This document shows positions 9,992 to 20,623 of a stretch of 64,000 nucleotides of DNA, in pieces (position 1 is the first letter of the stretch; each line of letters starts with the position of its first letter). Source of the stretch: an uncultured Lachnospiraceae bacterium (GTDB lineage Bacteria > Bacillota > Clostridia > Lachnospirales > Lachnospiraceae); the NCBI GenBank assembly GCA_947172645.1, contig CAMWBY010000017.1, forward strand, positions 1 to 64,000. The letters run 5' to 3'. The notes under the pieces are model-generated. The model ran no database searches and was not told where the DNA came from. It saw only the letters and a list, made by a program, of their open reading frames with translations. Position numbers and translations under genes: made by a program.

Positions 9992-11977
9992 TTAAATACT
10001 AAACTTACCGATAATTTCGTCTAGCTGCCGGACAACTCCATCCAATTCATGCATGGACGAGCTGATATTGTTCATCTGAACATTCTGGTCTTCCACCCTG
10101 CTGTTCACTTCCTGGCTAGCTGCCGAAAGCTCCTGTGTCTCGCTGGATATACCGGAGAACGTGTCCACAATCTCATTCTTGTTCATATTCAACGTGTCAA
10201 CAGCCCCCTCCAGTTCATTAATGTCGGTTCCCATGCTTGAGATATCGTCACTAATCCTCTGGAATGCGCCCTGAGTCTCTTCCATGGCTCCCATACAATC
10301 GGTGGTCGTCTCCTGAATCTCTCCGATTTGTCCGCTGACATTCTTAATCTCATTCTGTATCTCTGTAATAATCTGGTTAATGTTCTGCGTCGCCAAAGTA
10401 GTCTGTCCTGCAAGCTGTCCTATTTCCTCTGCAACTACCGCAAACCCGCGTCCTGCCTCGCCTGCCCTGGCCGCCTCAATGGACGCGTTCAACGCAAGAA
10501 GTGATGTCTGAGTCGCAATCTCACTGATAGTCTTGCTGATACCGTCAATAGAAACCGATTTCTGTGACAAGCTGTTGGCAGACTCATATGTAATATCCTG
10601 CATCTCACGGCTCTGGTTAATCTTCTCAGACAAAATTCCGACCGTATGCATTCCGTCGTTACACTGTTGGACAGCCGCATTTGCAACTTCGTTCATCTGT
10701 TCCATCTTCTCGGCAACCTGCGCCAGTCTGTCCGCGAAGTCAGCCAAATTTGTATTCGCAACCTGCGTCTGCTGCGCTACATCATCAATGGCCAGTACAA
10801 TTTGTCCGACCGTATCTTTTACGGACTCATTGTTAGAAACTGTACTCTCCACAGCATCTTCCACATTCTCAAACTGTCTTCTCAGAATGCCGGAAGCATC
10901 CATCATCTGTTGGACAATCTCATTGAGTGTACGCCGCAGTTCCTGAACCGCACGGTCCATAACGGATATTTCATCTTTACGCTGCGTGTTGGCCGCGCTC
11001 TCCTTCACCTGGAGCTTCAACTCTCTTAATTCCGTAACTTCCTTCTGCATTGCCAGAATCGGCTTCGAAAGCGTTCCGCTGAACACTGCCACCACAAAGG
11101 CCGCTATCACTGCGGAGACAGCCATAACCAACACAGCAAATTTCAGAAGCTGAACTACCACCTGGTCATAAACTGCTGCCGGCGTAACAACGACTATATT
11201 CCATCCGCTTGTTCCGACCGCCCTTGCATGCAGATATTTTTCCTCACCGTCATAGTCCGTCATCCTCTCCCCGGTGCTGATTGCATTGACATAAGCGCCG
11301 TCCAAGACGTCTTTCATTCTATGCGTTTCCGCCTCGCTTGATATAAACTCTTCGTTCTGGTGCATCAGAATGGAACCTGAATTATTTACAAGGAATGCAT
11401 AACTGCCGTCGGAAGTATCCACTGCCTCATCCAGCATACTAAACAGAACCGGGAGCTGTAAGTCCATACTGATAACGCCCGTGCTGCCGTCTTTCAGTGT
11501 AAATTTCCGTCCAATCGGAACTACCATATTGCCAGTGATGGCATCCAGGAAAGGGTCGCTGCATACCTTCTCCTCGGACTCAATCGCTCCCTTATACCAT
11601 GGGCGTTCCAGGCAAGACCAGCCTTCCTCCGGAATCCATCCCGCGCCGTCATAATACTCCCCGTCGGAAAAAGCCACATAAATATCTGTCGTATTATCAT
11701 TAGCCTCCGTCAGCGCCTGCAGAAAATCCCACAGCCTCTGCTTGTCAATCTGCTCCTGCGCATCCATGTACACATTGACCGTATCGATTACCGAGGAATT
11801 TCCTTCCAGCCATTCACTGACTTTCGTAGCATAATATTCCGCTGCCAATGAATACTGTTTGTTATTCATGTCCGCAATCCGGTTCTTGGCAACCGTCAAT
11901 ATACACAGGATTGCAACCAACATACATCCGATACAAATAACGGAAAAGAATGTGGTCAGTTTCGCCCTAATCTTCAT
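9992..11977 (-). CDS. methyl-accepting chemotaxis protein with periplasmic sensor domain
   Basis: C-terminal signalling hairpin [38 protein letters not shown]-terminal TM plus Cache-like domain; start set at ATG 11977 behind GGAGG. Confidence 0.95.
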   Translation of the reverse strand: MKIRAKLTTFFSVICIGCMLVAILCILTVAKNRIADMNNKQYSLAAEYYATKVSEWLEGNSSVIDTVNVYMDAQEQIDKQRLWDFLQALTEANDNTTDIYVAFSDGEYYDGAGWIPEEGWSCLERPWYKGAIESEEKVCSDPFLDAITGNMVVPIGRKFTLKDGSTGVISMDLQLPVLFSMLDEAVDTSDGSYAFLVNNSGSILMHQNEEFISSEAETHRMKDVLDGAYVNAISTGERMTDYDGEEKYLHARAVGTSGWNIVVVTPAAVYDQVVVQLLKFAVLVMAVSAVIAAFVVAVFSGTLSKPILAMQKEVTELRELKLQVKESAANTQRKDEISVMDRAVQELRRTLNEIVQQMMDASGILRRQFENVEDAVESTVSNNESVKDTVGQIVLAIDDVAQQTQVANTNLADFADRLAQVAEKMEQMNEVANAAVQQCNDGMHTVGILSEKINQSREMQDITYESANSLSQKSVSIDGISKTISEIATQTSLLALNASIEAARAGEAGRGFAVVAEEIGQLAGQTTLATQNINQIITEIQNEIKNVSGQIGEIQETTTDCMGAMEETQGAFQRISDDISSMGTDINELEGAVDTLNMNKNEIVDTFSGISSETQELSAASQEVNSRVEDQNVQMNNISSSMHELDGVVRQLDEIIGKFSI

Positions 11978-11991
11978 ACCCCTACCTCCAT

Positions 11992-12036
11992 AAAAAACGA
12001 GCACAGCTCGTTTGCGAGTTCCGCTTCGCGAACTCG
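11992..12036 (-). promoter_or_regulatory. tandem hairpins ending in a terminator-like T-run immediately 5' of the MCP gene
   Basis: Minus strand: CGAGTTC...GAACTCG hairpin (12015-12036), then AAACGAGC-TGT-GCTCGTTT plus TTT (11992-12013), followed by the GGAGG SD. Confidence 0.5.
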
Positions 12037-12144
12037 AATAGTCCGAGAACTTTCCTATAAGTTAAAAAAAATTTGCACAAGAGCTTGCCAATCTCTCGCG
12101 CTTGTTACTATTGTACTAAACCCCCTTCAAAAAATCAATGTTTT

Positions 12145-13473
12145 TTAAACAATTCTCCTAACTGTAATAATACTCCGGTATGTGGCGGAGGTAATCTTAA
12201 TTCCTGACCGCTCTGTACTGGCATGTACAATCTGTCCGTTTCCAATATAAATACCTACATGCCCGCCATAGTAAATGATGTCTCCCGGCTGCGCCTCTGA
12301 ATAGGACACCGACTTGCCCGCCCCCGACTGCGCGTAGGAACTTCTCGGAAGCGAATAGCCAAACGCCTGGTAGACTGCCATCACGAACCCTGAACAATCC
12401 GCCCCATTTGTCAGGCTCGTTCCTCCTGCCACATAAGGACTTCCAATATACTTGCACGCAAAATCCGCTATCTGCTGCCCTTTCCCACCTCCGGAGGAAG
12501 AAGGCTTTGGCGTCTCCTCCTTGTCTTCTTTACTGTCTGAGGAATCATCATCGGAATCTTCGTCATCGTCCCTGTCATCATTGTGGTCCGAATCCCTGTC
12601 TGCCTCCTCGGCTTCCCGCTGCGCCGCCAACAGCGCCTCCTGTTCTGCTTTCTTGCGCTCCTCTTCCTCTCTGCGCCTGCGCTCTTCCTCTTCCCTGCGC
12701 TTACGCTCCTCTTCCTCCAACTTCCTGATTTGTGCCGTCTCCTGCTTGATTCTGGCCGTGTAAGCCGCCGCTTCCTGTTTTGCCTTGGCGAGCATAACCG
12801 TGTAATTCTCATACTCCTTCTGCTTCTGCTCAAGAACCTCTTCCACATAGGCCTGCTCCTCTTCCAGTTCTGTCTGGGAAGTGATAAGCTCGGACTTCTC
12901 CTCTTCCAGCCTGTCCTGCAGCTCAGCCACCTGCTGCACTACGGCCTCATATTCGTCAAGAAGTCTCCTGTCATACTCATAAAGCTCTTCCACATAACTG
13001 GCCTTATTCATCATATCGCCCATGCTCGTCGCGCCGAAGAACATCTGCAAATAAGAAGTATCCCCCTTTTCATACATAAATTGGATACGGATTTTCATGG
13101 ACTCATACTGCTCGTCCTTGTCCGCCACCGCCGCTTCATATTCAACCTGTGTCTGCGCAATATCTTCTTCCTTATCTTCTATGGCTTCCTTAATCAAATT
13201 GATATCCGTCAGCAGCGCCACCATTTCCGAGTCCAGTTCCTCAATCTCGCCTCCAATGTCCGCCTGCGCCCCTTTGTAGCCGGCAATCTGTTGGTTGACA
13301 TTGTTAAGCTGTGACTGGCTGTTCTTTATATCCTTCTGCAAATCAGAAATAGTGGTGGCTGCCACCGGGTCCGCCACTAATAAAAATAATATGAAAGACA
13401 TTGCTATGCACAGCGCCTGCGTGCATCTTCTTCTCATCCCGCTGTATCTCATTACCGTTATAAAACCTTCCAA
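12145..13473 (-). CDS. secreted coiled-coil NlpC/P60 (C40) peptidoglycan hydrolase, PcsB-like
   Basis: N-terminal hydrophobic segment, long coiled coil, C-terminal NGADCSGFVMAVYQAFG ... GDIIYYGGHVGIYIGNGQIVHAS catalytic Cys/His motifs. Confidence 0.92.
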   Translation of the reverse strand: MEGFITVMRYSGMRRRCTQALCIAMSFILFLLVADPVAATTISDLQKDIKNSQSQLNNVNQQIAGYKGAQADIGGEIEELDSEMVALLTDINLIKEAIEDKEEDIAQTQVEYEAAVADKDEQYESMKIRIQFMYEKGDTSYLQMFFGATSMGDMMNKASYVEELYEYDRRLLDEYEAVVQQVAELQDRLEEEKSELITSQTELEEEQAYVEEVLEQKQKEYENYTVMLAKAKQEAAAYTARIKQETAQIRKLEEEERKRREEEERRRREEEERKKAEQEALLAAQREAEEADRDSDHNDDRDDDEDSDDDSSDSKEDKEETPKPSSSGGGKGQQIADFACKYIGSPYVAGGTSLTNGADCSGFVMAVYQAFGYSLPRSSYAQSGAGKSVSYSEAQPGDIIYYGGHVGIYIGNGQIVHASTERSGIKITSATYRSIITVRRIV

Positions 13474-13543
13474 TCAATCCCTAACTGCATAGGGGATACA
13501 AACATTACACGACATCGTTCTTCTTTTTGACCCTCCATCACTT

Positions 13544-14944
13544 CTATAATTCGCAGTTTTTGACCGTCCTCGGGAAGGGAACAACATCCCTGATATTGCC
13601 CATGCCAGTCAGATACATAACGCATCTCTCGAATCCAAGCCCGAATCCTGCATGACGCGCGGAACCATACTTTCTAAGGTCAAGATAGAATCTGTAGTCC
13701 TCCTTATTCAGTCCAAGCTCTTCCATCCTCTTTTCAAGCAGCTCCAAATTATCCTCCCTCTGGCTTCCTCCAATAATCTCGCCAATCCCGGGCACAAGAC
13801 AATCCATCGCCGCCACAGTCTTTCCGTCATCATTTAGCTTCATGTAGAAAGCCTTGATTTCTTTCGGATAATCAGTCACGAATACAGGCCTTTTGAATTC
13901 CTGCTCAGTCAAATATCTCTCGTGTTCGGTCTGCAAATCGCAGCCCCAGGATACTTTATACTCAAACTCGTCATTGTGCTTCTCAAGAATACTGATTGCG
14001 TCCGTATACGTCACATGGGCGAAATCAGAATTGAGTACATGATTCAAGCGCTCAATCAGCCCCTTATCCACAAACTGGTTAAAGAAGTTCATTTCCTCCG
14101 GCGCATTCTCAAGCACATAACGGATAACATGCTTTAACATCGCTTCCGCAAGCATCATATCGTCGGTGAGGTCTGCAAATGCAATCTCCGGCTCAATCAT
14201 CCAAAACTCTGCCGCATGTCTTGTCGTGTTGGAATTTTCCGCACGGAATGTAGGCCCGAAGGTATAGACATTCTTAAATGCAAATGCATATGTCTCCACA
14301 TTTAACTGTCCGCTCACTGTCAGATTGGTAGGTTTCCCGAAGAAATCCTGGCTGTAATCCACCTGTCCGTCTTCCGTCATAGGCAAATTGTTTAAATCAA
14401 GCGTGGTCACCTGGAACATTTCCCCCGCACCCTCGCAATCGCTTCCCGTGATGATGGGCGTATGCACATACACAAACCCTCTCTCCTGGAAAAAGGTGTG
14501 GATTGCGTAAGCAATCAAAGAGCGCACACGGAACGTCGCCTGGAAAGTATTCGTGCGCGGCCTTAAATGGGAAACCGTCCTGAGATATTCAAAGCTGTGC
14601 CGTTTCTTCTGCAGCGGGTAGTCGGCCGTGGACTCGCCTTCCACGATAATCTCCGCCGCCTGCATCTCGAATGCCTGCTTGGCCTGGGGCGTTGCCACAA
14701 TCCGTCCCTTCGCCACGATTGCCGAACCGACATTCAATTTAGAAACCATCCCGAAGTTCTCCAGGGTATCGTTGTACACTATCTGGAGCGGCTCAAAGAA
14801 AGTGCCGTCATTCAGGACAATAAACCCAAAAGTCTTGGAATCCCTAATGCTGCGCACCCATCCGCCGACTGTCACTTCTTTGTCAATGTAATTATCTGTA
14901 CTACGGTACAGCTCCCTGATGTCTGTCAGATTCATACTGTTCAT
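13544..14944 (-). CDS. asnS: asparaginyl-tRNA synthetase
   Basis: 466-aa class II synthetase: [60 protein letters not shown]. Confidence 0.96.
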   Translation of the reverse strand: MNSMNLTDIRELYRSTDNYIDKEVTVGGWVRSIRDSKTFGFIVLNDGTFFEPLQIVYNDTLENFGMVSKLNVGSAIVAKGRIVATPQAKQAFEMQAAEIIVEGESTADYPLQKKRHSFEYLRTVSHLRPRTNTFQATFRVRSLIAYAIHTFFQERGFVYVHTPIITGSDCEGAGEMFQVTTLDLNNLPMTEDGQVDYSQDFFGKPTNLTVSGQLNVETYAFAFKNVYTFGPTFRAENSNTTRHAAEFWMIEPEIAFADLTDDMMLAEAMLKHVIRYVLENAPEEMNFFNQFVDKGLIERLNHVLNSDFAHVTYTDAISILEKHNDEFEYKVSWGCDLQTEHERYLTEQEFKRPVFVTDYPKEIKAFYMKLNDDGKTVAAMDCLVPGIGEIIGGSQREDNLELLEKRMEELGLNKEDYRFYLDLRKYGSARHAGFGLGFERCVMYLTGMGNIRDVVPFPRTVKNCEL

Positions 14945-15022
14945 TCTGCTCTTCTCTCCTTTTATCCCTTAATCTTTAATAGGCGTTTGCAAAACGCCAA
15001 AACCCTGTTTCAAAACAATCCG

Positions 15023-16144
15023 TTAATCTTCTATAACAGATGTCATCTGGATATCGCCGTTCTCCTTCAGGAAGTCCAGGACATTCTTCTCCATAAGCTG
15101 CTCTTTGAGCATCTCCACGTCGTTGCTCTTCCTGTACTCTTCCTCGGAATCATAGTGATAGGCTTCCACTCTGTCGGCAATCTCTTCCTGCACCTGCTCA
15201 TCCGTAGGATTAAGCCCCTCCGCGTCTGCAATCGCCTGAAGCATAATATACTGCTGCGCTGCTTTGCGGGCGTCCGCCTGGAACTGCGATTCATATGCCT
15301 CTACGGTCATTCCCCCATAAGTCTGCATATATGCCGCAAGGGTCATGCCCTGTATGGCCGCCTCCGTGGTCAACGCATCTTTCAGGTTCTGCTTAAAACG
15401 CTCCACCATCTCGGCAGGCGGCTCCTTAAAGGTGCAGTCCACCATAACTTTATCCGCCAATGTAGTCTCGATGGTGCTTTCATAAATCTGTGTTGCACGC
15501 TCATAGAGCGTATCGTATGAATAATCCTGCAATTCCTTCCACGTCTTGCAGTCTTCGATGCCCAGGGACGCTATAAAATCATCCGTCGGCTGGGGCGTAA
15601 TGGGCCTGACAATCCGGTTGACTGTGACATCAAATACTACCGGCGCGCCCGACAGGTCAGGATTTACTTTGTATGGGTCAGGAAACGCCAGGTTTAAAGA
15701 CACGGTCTCGCCCACATCCACACCGACAAGCCCTTCTTCAAACCCGTCAATAAATTGCCCGGAGCCGATTGTCAGGTCGGTTCCCTTTCCTGTGCCGCCT
15801 TCAAAAGGCTCGCCGTCAAGATATCCCACGAAATCAATATTCGCCGTATCGCCAATCTCCACCGTAGTAATATACTCCGGAAGAATATAATACTCAATGT
15901 ACAAATCTACCAGTTCGTCTTCCACGGACGGCTCTGGCGCCGCCGCCTCAATACCAAGATAATTGCCCAGCGTCACATAATCGGCGGCCTTGATGTCGCT
16001 CAAATATTTCTTGCTTCCGCAGCCGGTTAGGACAGATGCCAGTATAAGCACGGCCGTCAGGGCAGATGCTTTCTTGGAAGCAATCTTCTTCATCCTTCCT
16101 GCATCGCTGTTCCCTTCCATTGTATTTTTACCTGTATTTTCCAT
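15023..16144 (-). CDS. lipoprotein with FKBP-type PPIase and trigger factor-like C-terminal region
   Basis: Lipobox SVLTGC; GDTANIDFVGYLDGEPFEGGTGKGTDLTIGSGQFIDGFEEGLVG (FKBP); helical C-terminal arm as in Tig; start reset to ATG 16144 behind GGGGGA. Confidence 0.82.
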   Translation of the reverse strand: MENTGKNTMEGNSDAGRMKKIASKKASALTAVLILASVLTGCGSKKYLSDIKAADYVTLGNYLGIEAAAPEPSVEDELVDLYIEYYILPEYITTVEIGDTANIDFVGYLDGEPFEGGTGKGTDLTIGSGQFIDGFEEGLVGVDVGETVSLNLAFPDPYKVNPDLSGAPVVFDVTVNRIVRPITPQPTDDFIASLGIEDCKTWKELQDYSYDTLYERATQIYESTIETTLADKVMVDCTFKEPPAEMVERFKQNLKDALTTEAAIQGMTLAAYMQTYGGMTVEAYESQFQADARKAAQQYIMLQAIADAEGLNPTDEQVQEEIADRVEAYHYDSEEEYRKSNDVEMLKEQLMEKNVLDFLKENGDIQMTSVIED

Positions 16145-16371
16145 AATATCCCCCATTCCTGCTTTGTCTGCGCATTTGGGAGCAAGCGCAAATCCACGCC
16201 TGCACGCCAGGGCCGCGCACAATGCCAGGCCCTCCCAAACACCTGAGCTTTATATTAACACAAATCCACCCTTCTTAAAAGAGTTTCTATCTACAATTAA
16301 GAAATCTCCTTGCTTAAAGCTTCAATCAATGATAAAATATGGAATGCAATAGTATGTTCGGAGGTAGCCCC

Positions 16372-16848
16372 ATGAATACAGTGACAATTGTTTTGCTGGT
16401 CATTCTGGCAGTCTTAACCATTGCCGTAGTCACCTTATATTTCCTCGGCAAAAGGGCGCAGAAGAAACAGGAAGAACAGCAGGCACAAATCGATGCCATG
16501 AAACAGACCGTTTCTATGCTGATTATTGACAAGAAACGCATGAAGCTCAAAGACGCCGGGCTTCCCCAGATGGTCATTGACCAGACGCCGAAGTGGCTGC
16601 GCGGTTCCAAACTTCCCGTTGTCAAGGCTAAGGTTGGCCCGCAAATCATGACTCTAATCTGCGAAGAGAAGATTTTTGATTCTATACCGGTCAAGAAAGA
16701 AGTCAAAGCCGTCGTCAGCGGCATCTATATCACAGGCGTGAAAGGCCTGCATGGTAAACCGGTTATCGTGGAACAGAAAAAAAAGAGCAAATTCAAACAG
16801 TTGGTTGAACGTGCCCAGGAGAAAGCCGGCGCTAAGCCTGTCAAGTAA
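16372..16848 (+). CDS. hypothetical membrane-anchored protein
   Basis: N-terminal TM (TIVLLVILAVLTIAVVTLYFLG) plus charged soluble domain; start ATG 16372 behind GGAGG. Confidence 0.8.
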   Translation: MNTVTIVLLVILAVLTIAVVTLYFLGKRAQKKQEEQQAQIDAMKQTVSMLIIDKKRMKLKDAGLPQMVIDQTPKWLRGSKLPVVKAKVGPQIMTLICEEKIFDSIPVKKEVKAVVSGIYITGVKGLHGKPVIVEQKKKSKFKQLVERAQEKAGAKPVK

Positions 16849-16859
16849 CATAGTAAAAG

Positions 16860-16914
16860 AAAACAGCAGTTCCCTTAAATCTTTTGTTAATTTAAGGAAA
16901 AACTGCTGTTTTGT
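16860..16914. terminator. bidirectional terminator between convergent genes
   Basis: AAAACAGCAGTT..CCTTAAAT ... ATTTAAGG..AACTGCTGTTTT long inverted repeat. Confidence 0.75.
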
Positions 16915-17336
16915 TTTGAACAAACATCAATCCTGATATGGCATTCGGCCAAAAACTCGTAGTTGACATCCAACGAATAATCCACATCCACGGCAATATT
17001 GTCTTCTTTTTCTTCAATCTGTACCTTTTTCGTATCGATGCCTATCATAATCTGCCCGAAAGGAGTATTATAGTTCGTCAGGTTTTTCTTATTTTCCTGA
17101 AAAACCATATGTACGTTCACCAGTCCGTTTCTGGACAATTCGAGCATATTTTCACTAAATTTCAGCCTGTTCTTGGTAGGCTGTGCAAAGCCCTCCGTAA
17201 TCTCTTCATAGACCACATAATGTTTATCATTTCTCTTATAGTAATCACCCACCGTCACCATTTCGATTTTGTCGGCGTCTTCCTCACGTTGGTCGAACTG
17301 CAGCCCACGCAGCGTCAACAATACTTCCCGTGTCAT
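16887..17336 (-). CDS. DUF1934 domain-containing beta-barrel protein
   Basis: About 149 aa; TREVLLTLRGLQFDQ ... YVVYEEITEG ... NRLKFSENMLELSRNG ... TPFGQIMIGIDT. Confidence 0.85.
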   Translation of the reverse strand: MTREVLLTLRGLQFDQREEDADKIEMVTVGDYYKRNDKHYVVYEEITEGFAQPTKNRLKFSENMLELSRNGLVNVHMVFQENKKNLTNYNTPFGQIMIGIDTKKVQIEEKEDNIAVDVDYSLDVNYEFLAECHIRIDVCSKQNSSFSLN

Positions 17337-17359
17337 ATCCATACCTCTTATCCTTTTGG

Positions 17360-18217
17360 TCAATACTCATCAATATTAATTACTTTTGCCGACAGAATCC
17401 CATATGTAAGAATCGAATTGGCAAACCGCTGGAATTTATCCGCCGCATCGCTGACAAAGAATCTGTACAGCTCTCTTCCTGTGCCCAGTTCCGGCCTGTG
17501 CCCGCTCTCCAACCCTTTTTCCTGCAAAAGCCGCTTTAACTCCCGCGCGGTTTCATAGGCCGGATTCACCAGTGTCACCCCGTCCCCCATGATTCTGCCG
17601 ATGGCCGAGCGTATAATCGGGTAGTGGGTGCATCCGAGTATGAGCGTGTCAATCCCCACATCAATCAGCTCCGCCAGATATCTTCCCGCAATCTCATCCG
17701 TCACAGGGTCTTCCCACAGCCCTTCCTCCACCAACGGCACAAGCAACGGACACGCCTTGCTCAACACAGTGGCGCCCGGGTCTTTTTCTTTTATGTACCG
17801 GCTATATATGCCGCTTCCCACCGTGGCTTCTGTGGCAATGACGCCTATCCTGCCGTTTTTCGTTGCCCCAATCGCCGTCTTTGCTCCCGGTCTCACCACG
17901 TCCACCACCGGGATATCCACATCTTTCTCCAACTCGCCTAACGCACATGCACTGACACTGTTGCACGCCACCACAATCGCCTTCACCTCCTGGGTCTGCA
18001 GGAAGCGCACAATCTGCTTAGAGAACTTCGTAATCGTCTCCCGGGACTTGCTCCCATATGGCACCCGCGCCGTGTCTCCGAAATATACAATCCGCTCATT
18101 GGGAAGCTGCCGCATAATTTCCCTTGCCACGGTCAGCCCGCCCACTCCCGAATCAAAGACCCCAATAGGCCTGTTACACAATTCTTCTTTTTCACTCATC
18201 ACCATACCATCTTTCAA
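17360..18217 (-). CDS. murI: glutamate racemase
   Basis: PIGVFDSGVGGLTVAREI, VVACNSVSA, LILGCTHYPI. Confidence 0.96.
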   Translation of the reverse strand: MKDGMVMSEKEELCNRPIGVFDSGVGGLTVAREIMRQLPNERIVYFGDTARVPYGSKSRETITKFSKQIVRFLQTQEVKAIVVACNSVSACALGELEKDVDIPVVDVVRPGAKTAIGATKNGRIGVIATEATVGSGIYSRYIKEKDPGATVLSKACPLLVPLVEEGLWEDPVTDEIAGRYLAELIDVGIDTLILGCTHYPIIRSAIGRIMGDGVTLVNPAYETARELKRLLQEKGLESGHRPELGTGRELYRFFVSDAADKFQRFANSILTYGILSAKVINIDEY

Positions 18218-18238
18218 ACAAATCTCTATATTCCCTTT

Positions 18239-18520
18239 TCAGTCATACTCGTTCTTTTTCTCTTCTATCCATTCAAGCAGCCTGCTTCTGATGACGACTT
18301 CATCTCCGGACGCATCCAGTATACCGGAACAATCTGTCTGCTCCTCCACAATTTCCTGCCCTTTTTCCAGGATAACCTGTTCACAGGTGCCCTCCGTAAA
18401 ACACAATTCCGGGTATAAGACGCCCCACCACACAAAAGCCGACACACACAGGGCAGCCTTGCACGCCATACCGCTTAAATAAAAAGTCGAAAACCTCTGA
18501 TTGTTCCTTCTATTCCACAT
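18239..18520 (-). CDS. hypothetical small membrane protein
   Basis: MWNRRNNQRFSTFYLSGMACKAALCVSAFVWW..., start trimmed to ATG 18520 near a GGAGTGTGGCGGA SD region. Confidence 0.5.
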   Translation of the reverse strand: MWNRRNNQRFSTFYLSGMACKAALCVSAFVWWGVLYPELCFTEGTCEQVILEKGQEIVEEQTDCSGILDASGDEVVIRSRLLEWIEEKKNEYD

Positions 18521-18620
18521 TCCGCCACACTCCTGTTTCTTTGCACTGTATTCATAAGGAGTGTAACCGTTATGCAGATGTCTATACACTTTAATCCGAC
18601 ACTTTTTCCCGATTCGCGTC

Positions 18621-19322
18621 TCACAATCTCCTGCGCTTTGCCGTCTGCTCCTGCTCAAGCCGAAGCTGCCGGATAATGGATTTCTCCTGATTGTCTATAT
18701 GAAGCCTTGCGGCCTTGGCGGCATTTTCTTTATCCCGCCTGACAATACTCTCGTATATCATTCTATGCTCGTCAACCAGGTTGTCATGACGGCTTTCATC
18801 TTTAATATATTCAAAACGATACCGGTACATCTGTTCCGACAGATTATTAATCAGCTGAATTAAGCGCTTATTCCCCGTGGCACGGACGATAATATCATGG
18901 AATGCCACGTCCGCCCCCGCAATCGTGGTCACATCTTTACTCTGGGCTGCACGTTCAAATTCATCACATGCCTTCCCAAGCTGTTTCTCCTCCTCTGCAC
19001 TGATTCTGTCACATGCCAGCTCCACGCAGAGTGCGTCCAGCGCCCGTCGTACCTCCAACACATCTTTTAAGCTCTTTTCCGTAATCTGCGCTACCTCTGC
19101 TCCGCGGCGCGGAATCATGATGACAAGCCCTTCCAGTTCCAGTTTACGGATAGCTTCCCTAATCGGCGTCCGGCTGACCCCCAACCGGTTCGCCAAATGA
19201 ATCTCCATCAGGCGTTCGCCCGGTTTCAATTCTCCCGTCAGGATTGCTTTTCGCAGCGTGTTGAACACAACATCCCGCAGGGGAAGAAATTCATCCATCG
19301 TTACCTCAAAATTATCTCCCAT
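18621..19322 (-). CDS. GntR family (FadR/FCD-type) transcriptional regulator
   Basis: TGELKPGERLMEIHLANRLGVSRTPIREAIRKLELEGLV wHTH plus FCD domain. Confidence 0.93.
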   Translation of the reverse strand: MGDNFEVTMDEFLPLRDVVFNTLRKAILTGELKPGERLMEIHLANRLGVSRTPIREAIRKLELEGLVIMIPRRGAEVAQITEKSLKDVLEVRRALDALCVELACDRISAEEEKQLGKACDEFERAAQSKDVTTIAGADVAFHDIIVRATGNKRLIQLINNLSEQMYRYRFEYIKDESRHDNLVDEHRMIYESIVRRDKENAAKAARLHIDNQEKSIIRQLRLEQEQTAKRRRL

Positions 19323-19383
19323 ACATATACCCTTCTCTGAACTCCCGTTTTTACACTTTAACTCTCAATGCTCCCCTTACTTT

Positions 19384-20274
19384 TCATAAACCGCCCTCAC
19401 CTGTGCCGCCATGGAACACCGTCACAAAAACCTGCCCTGCAAGCCGTCTCTCCCGAACAGCGCAGGCTGCTTTCTCGGCGTCATCTTTTTGCGTAAACAT
19501 GCCAAACACCGTCGGGCCGCTTCCGCTCATCAGCGCGTTTTCTGCCCCCTGTTCCCGCAGCAGCCCCTTCAGCCTGCCAATCACCGGATATTCCTTCTCG
19601 GTGACAGTCTCAAGCACATTGCCTAACCGTTCCGTTATCCCTTTCAGGCTTCCGTCATAAAGCGCCCGGACCATACCGTCTATATCAGGATGCTCCGTCA
19701 GCGTATCCGCATGAAGGTTCCCATACACAAAGGCAGTAGATACGTCTATATCAGGTTTCGCCACCACAAGGAAACATTCCGGCGGTGCAGGCAGCGGCGT
19801 CAGTATCTCGCCGATTCCTTCCGACAGCATTGTGCCGCCCACAAGACAATAGGGGATATCCGCCCCTAGCCTGACGCCCAATTGCTGTAACTCCTGTATA
19901 GAATAACCCATCTGGAAAAGTTCATTCAGCCCGCGCATCGTGGCAGCCGCATCGGAACTTCCCCCCGCCATGCCCGCCGCGATAGGAATCCTCTTCTCCA
20001 ACGTAATCCTGACCCCTGGCGCAATCCCTTGTTCTTGAAATAGAAGTTCCACCGCCCTGTACACCAAGTTTCCCTTGTCTACAGGAAGAGTTTTGCACGC
20101 CGTACATATCTCTATCCCTGGCCGGGATATCTTCTCAAACGACAGGTCATCGCATATATCCACCGTCTGCATGACCATCTTGACCTCGTGATAACCGTCT
20201 TGTCTGCGCCGCAGCACATCCAGTCCGATATTAATCTTTGCGTATGCTTTCTGCGTAGTCATTTCCAAACTCAT
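19384..20274 (-). CDS. ispE: 4-diphosphocytidyl-2-C-methyl-D-erythritol kinase
   Basis: AYAKINIGLDVLRRRQDGYHEV, PIAAGMAGGSSDAAATMRGLN, ALMSGSGPTVFG; start trimmed to MSLEMTTQKAYAK. Confidence 0.95.
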   Translation of the reverse strand: MSLEMTTQKAYAKINIGLDVLRRRQDGYHEVKMVMQTVDICDDLSFEKISRPGIEICTACKTLPVDKGNLVYRAVELLFQEQGIAPGVRITLEKRIPIAAGMAGGSSDAAATMRGLNELFQMGYSIQELQQLGVRLGADIPYCLVGGTMLSEGIGEILTPLPAPPECFLVVAKPDIDVSTAFVYGNLHADTLTEHPDIDGMVRALYDGSLKGITERLGNVLETVTEKEYPVIGRLKGLLREQGAENALMSGSGPTVFGMFTQKDDAEKAACAVRERRLAGQVFVTVFHGGTGEGGL

Positions 20275-20623
20275 GGGAAGTCCCGCCTTTCTTGCCTCGT
20301 CTGTCCATCTCACGGATTGCATTTTGTATACAATAATGATATATAAATTATATCTAATAAAACCACTCTTCGTCAAGAGCGGCATTTTACACTTGCTATA
20401 ATCAATCATTACAAAGCCTCCTGACAACGGCAAAACCTAAGGTACACACATATTGTAATAAACGGGAACATTTTTGACATAAAAAGCCCAGGGAACCGCA
20501 AAAAAATAAGAGATGAACCTAATTTTTCCAGGCAGATGTTACGATATAATAGGTAGAAGCGGGGACATATCCCCAATATGCAACCAAAAACAAATAATGA
20601 ATAAATTCCAAGGAGGGATACCC

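Noticed and set aside
12452-12763. Ser-rich repeat-like ORF on + strand (SSSESSSSSLSS)
   Set aside because: Complement of the acidic/charged linker in the NlpC/P60 gene, not a separate surface protein.
12583-13314. 243-aa + strand Leu-rich ORF
   Set aside because: Mirror of the coiled-coil/charged region of the NlpC/P60 gene; Leu/Phe runs are the complement of Glu/Lys codons.
14945-15022. T-box leader for asnS
   Set aside because: Only about 80 nt between the neighbouring gene and asnS and no AGGGTGGNACCGCG-like T-box sequence.
14567-15520. 317-aa + strand ORF
   Set aside because: Lies antisense to asnS and the FKBP lipoprotein, both with clear family motifs; translation has no recognisable domain and no SD; shadow ORF.
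17628-18482. 284-aa + strand ORF
   Set aside because: Antisense to murI; low-complexity Ser/Pro/Thr-rich translation typical of a complementary-strand shadow.
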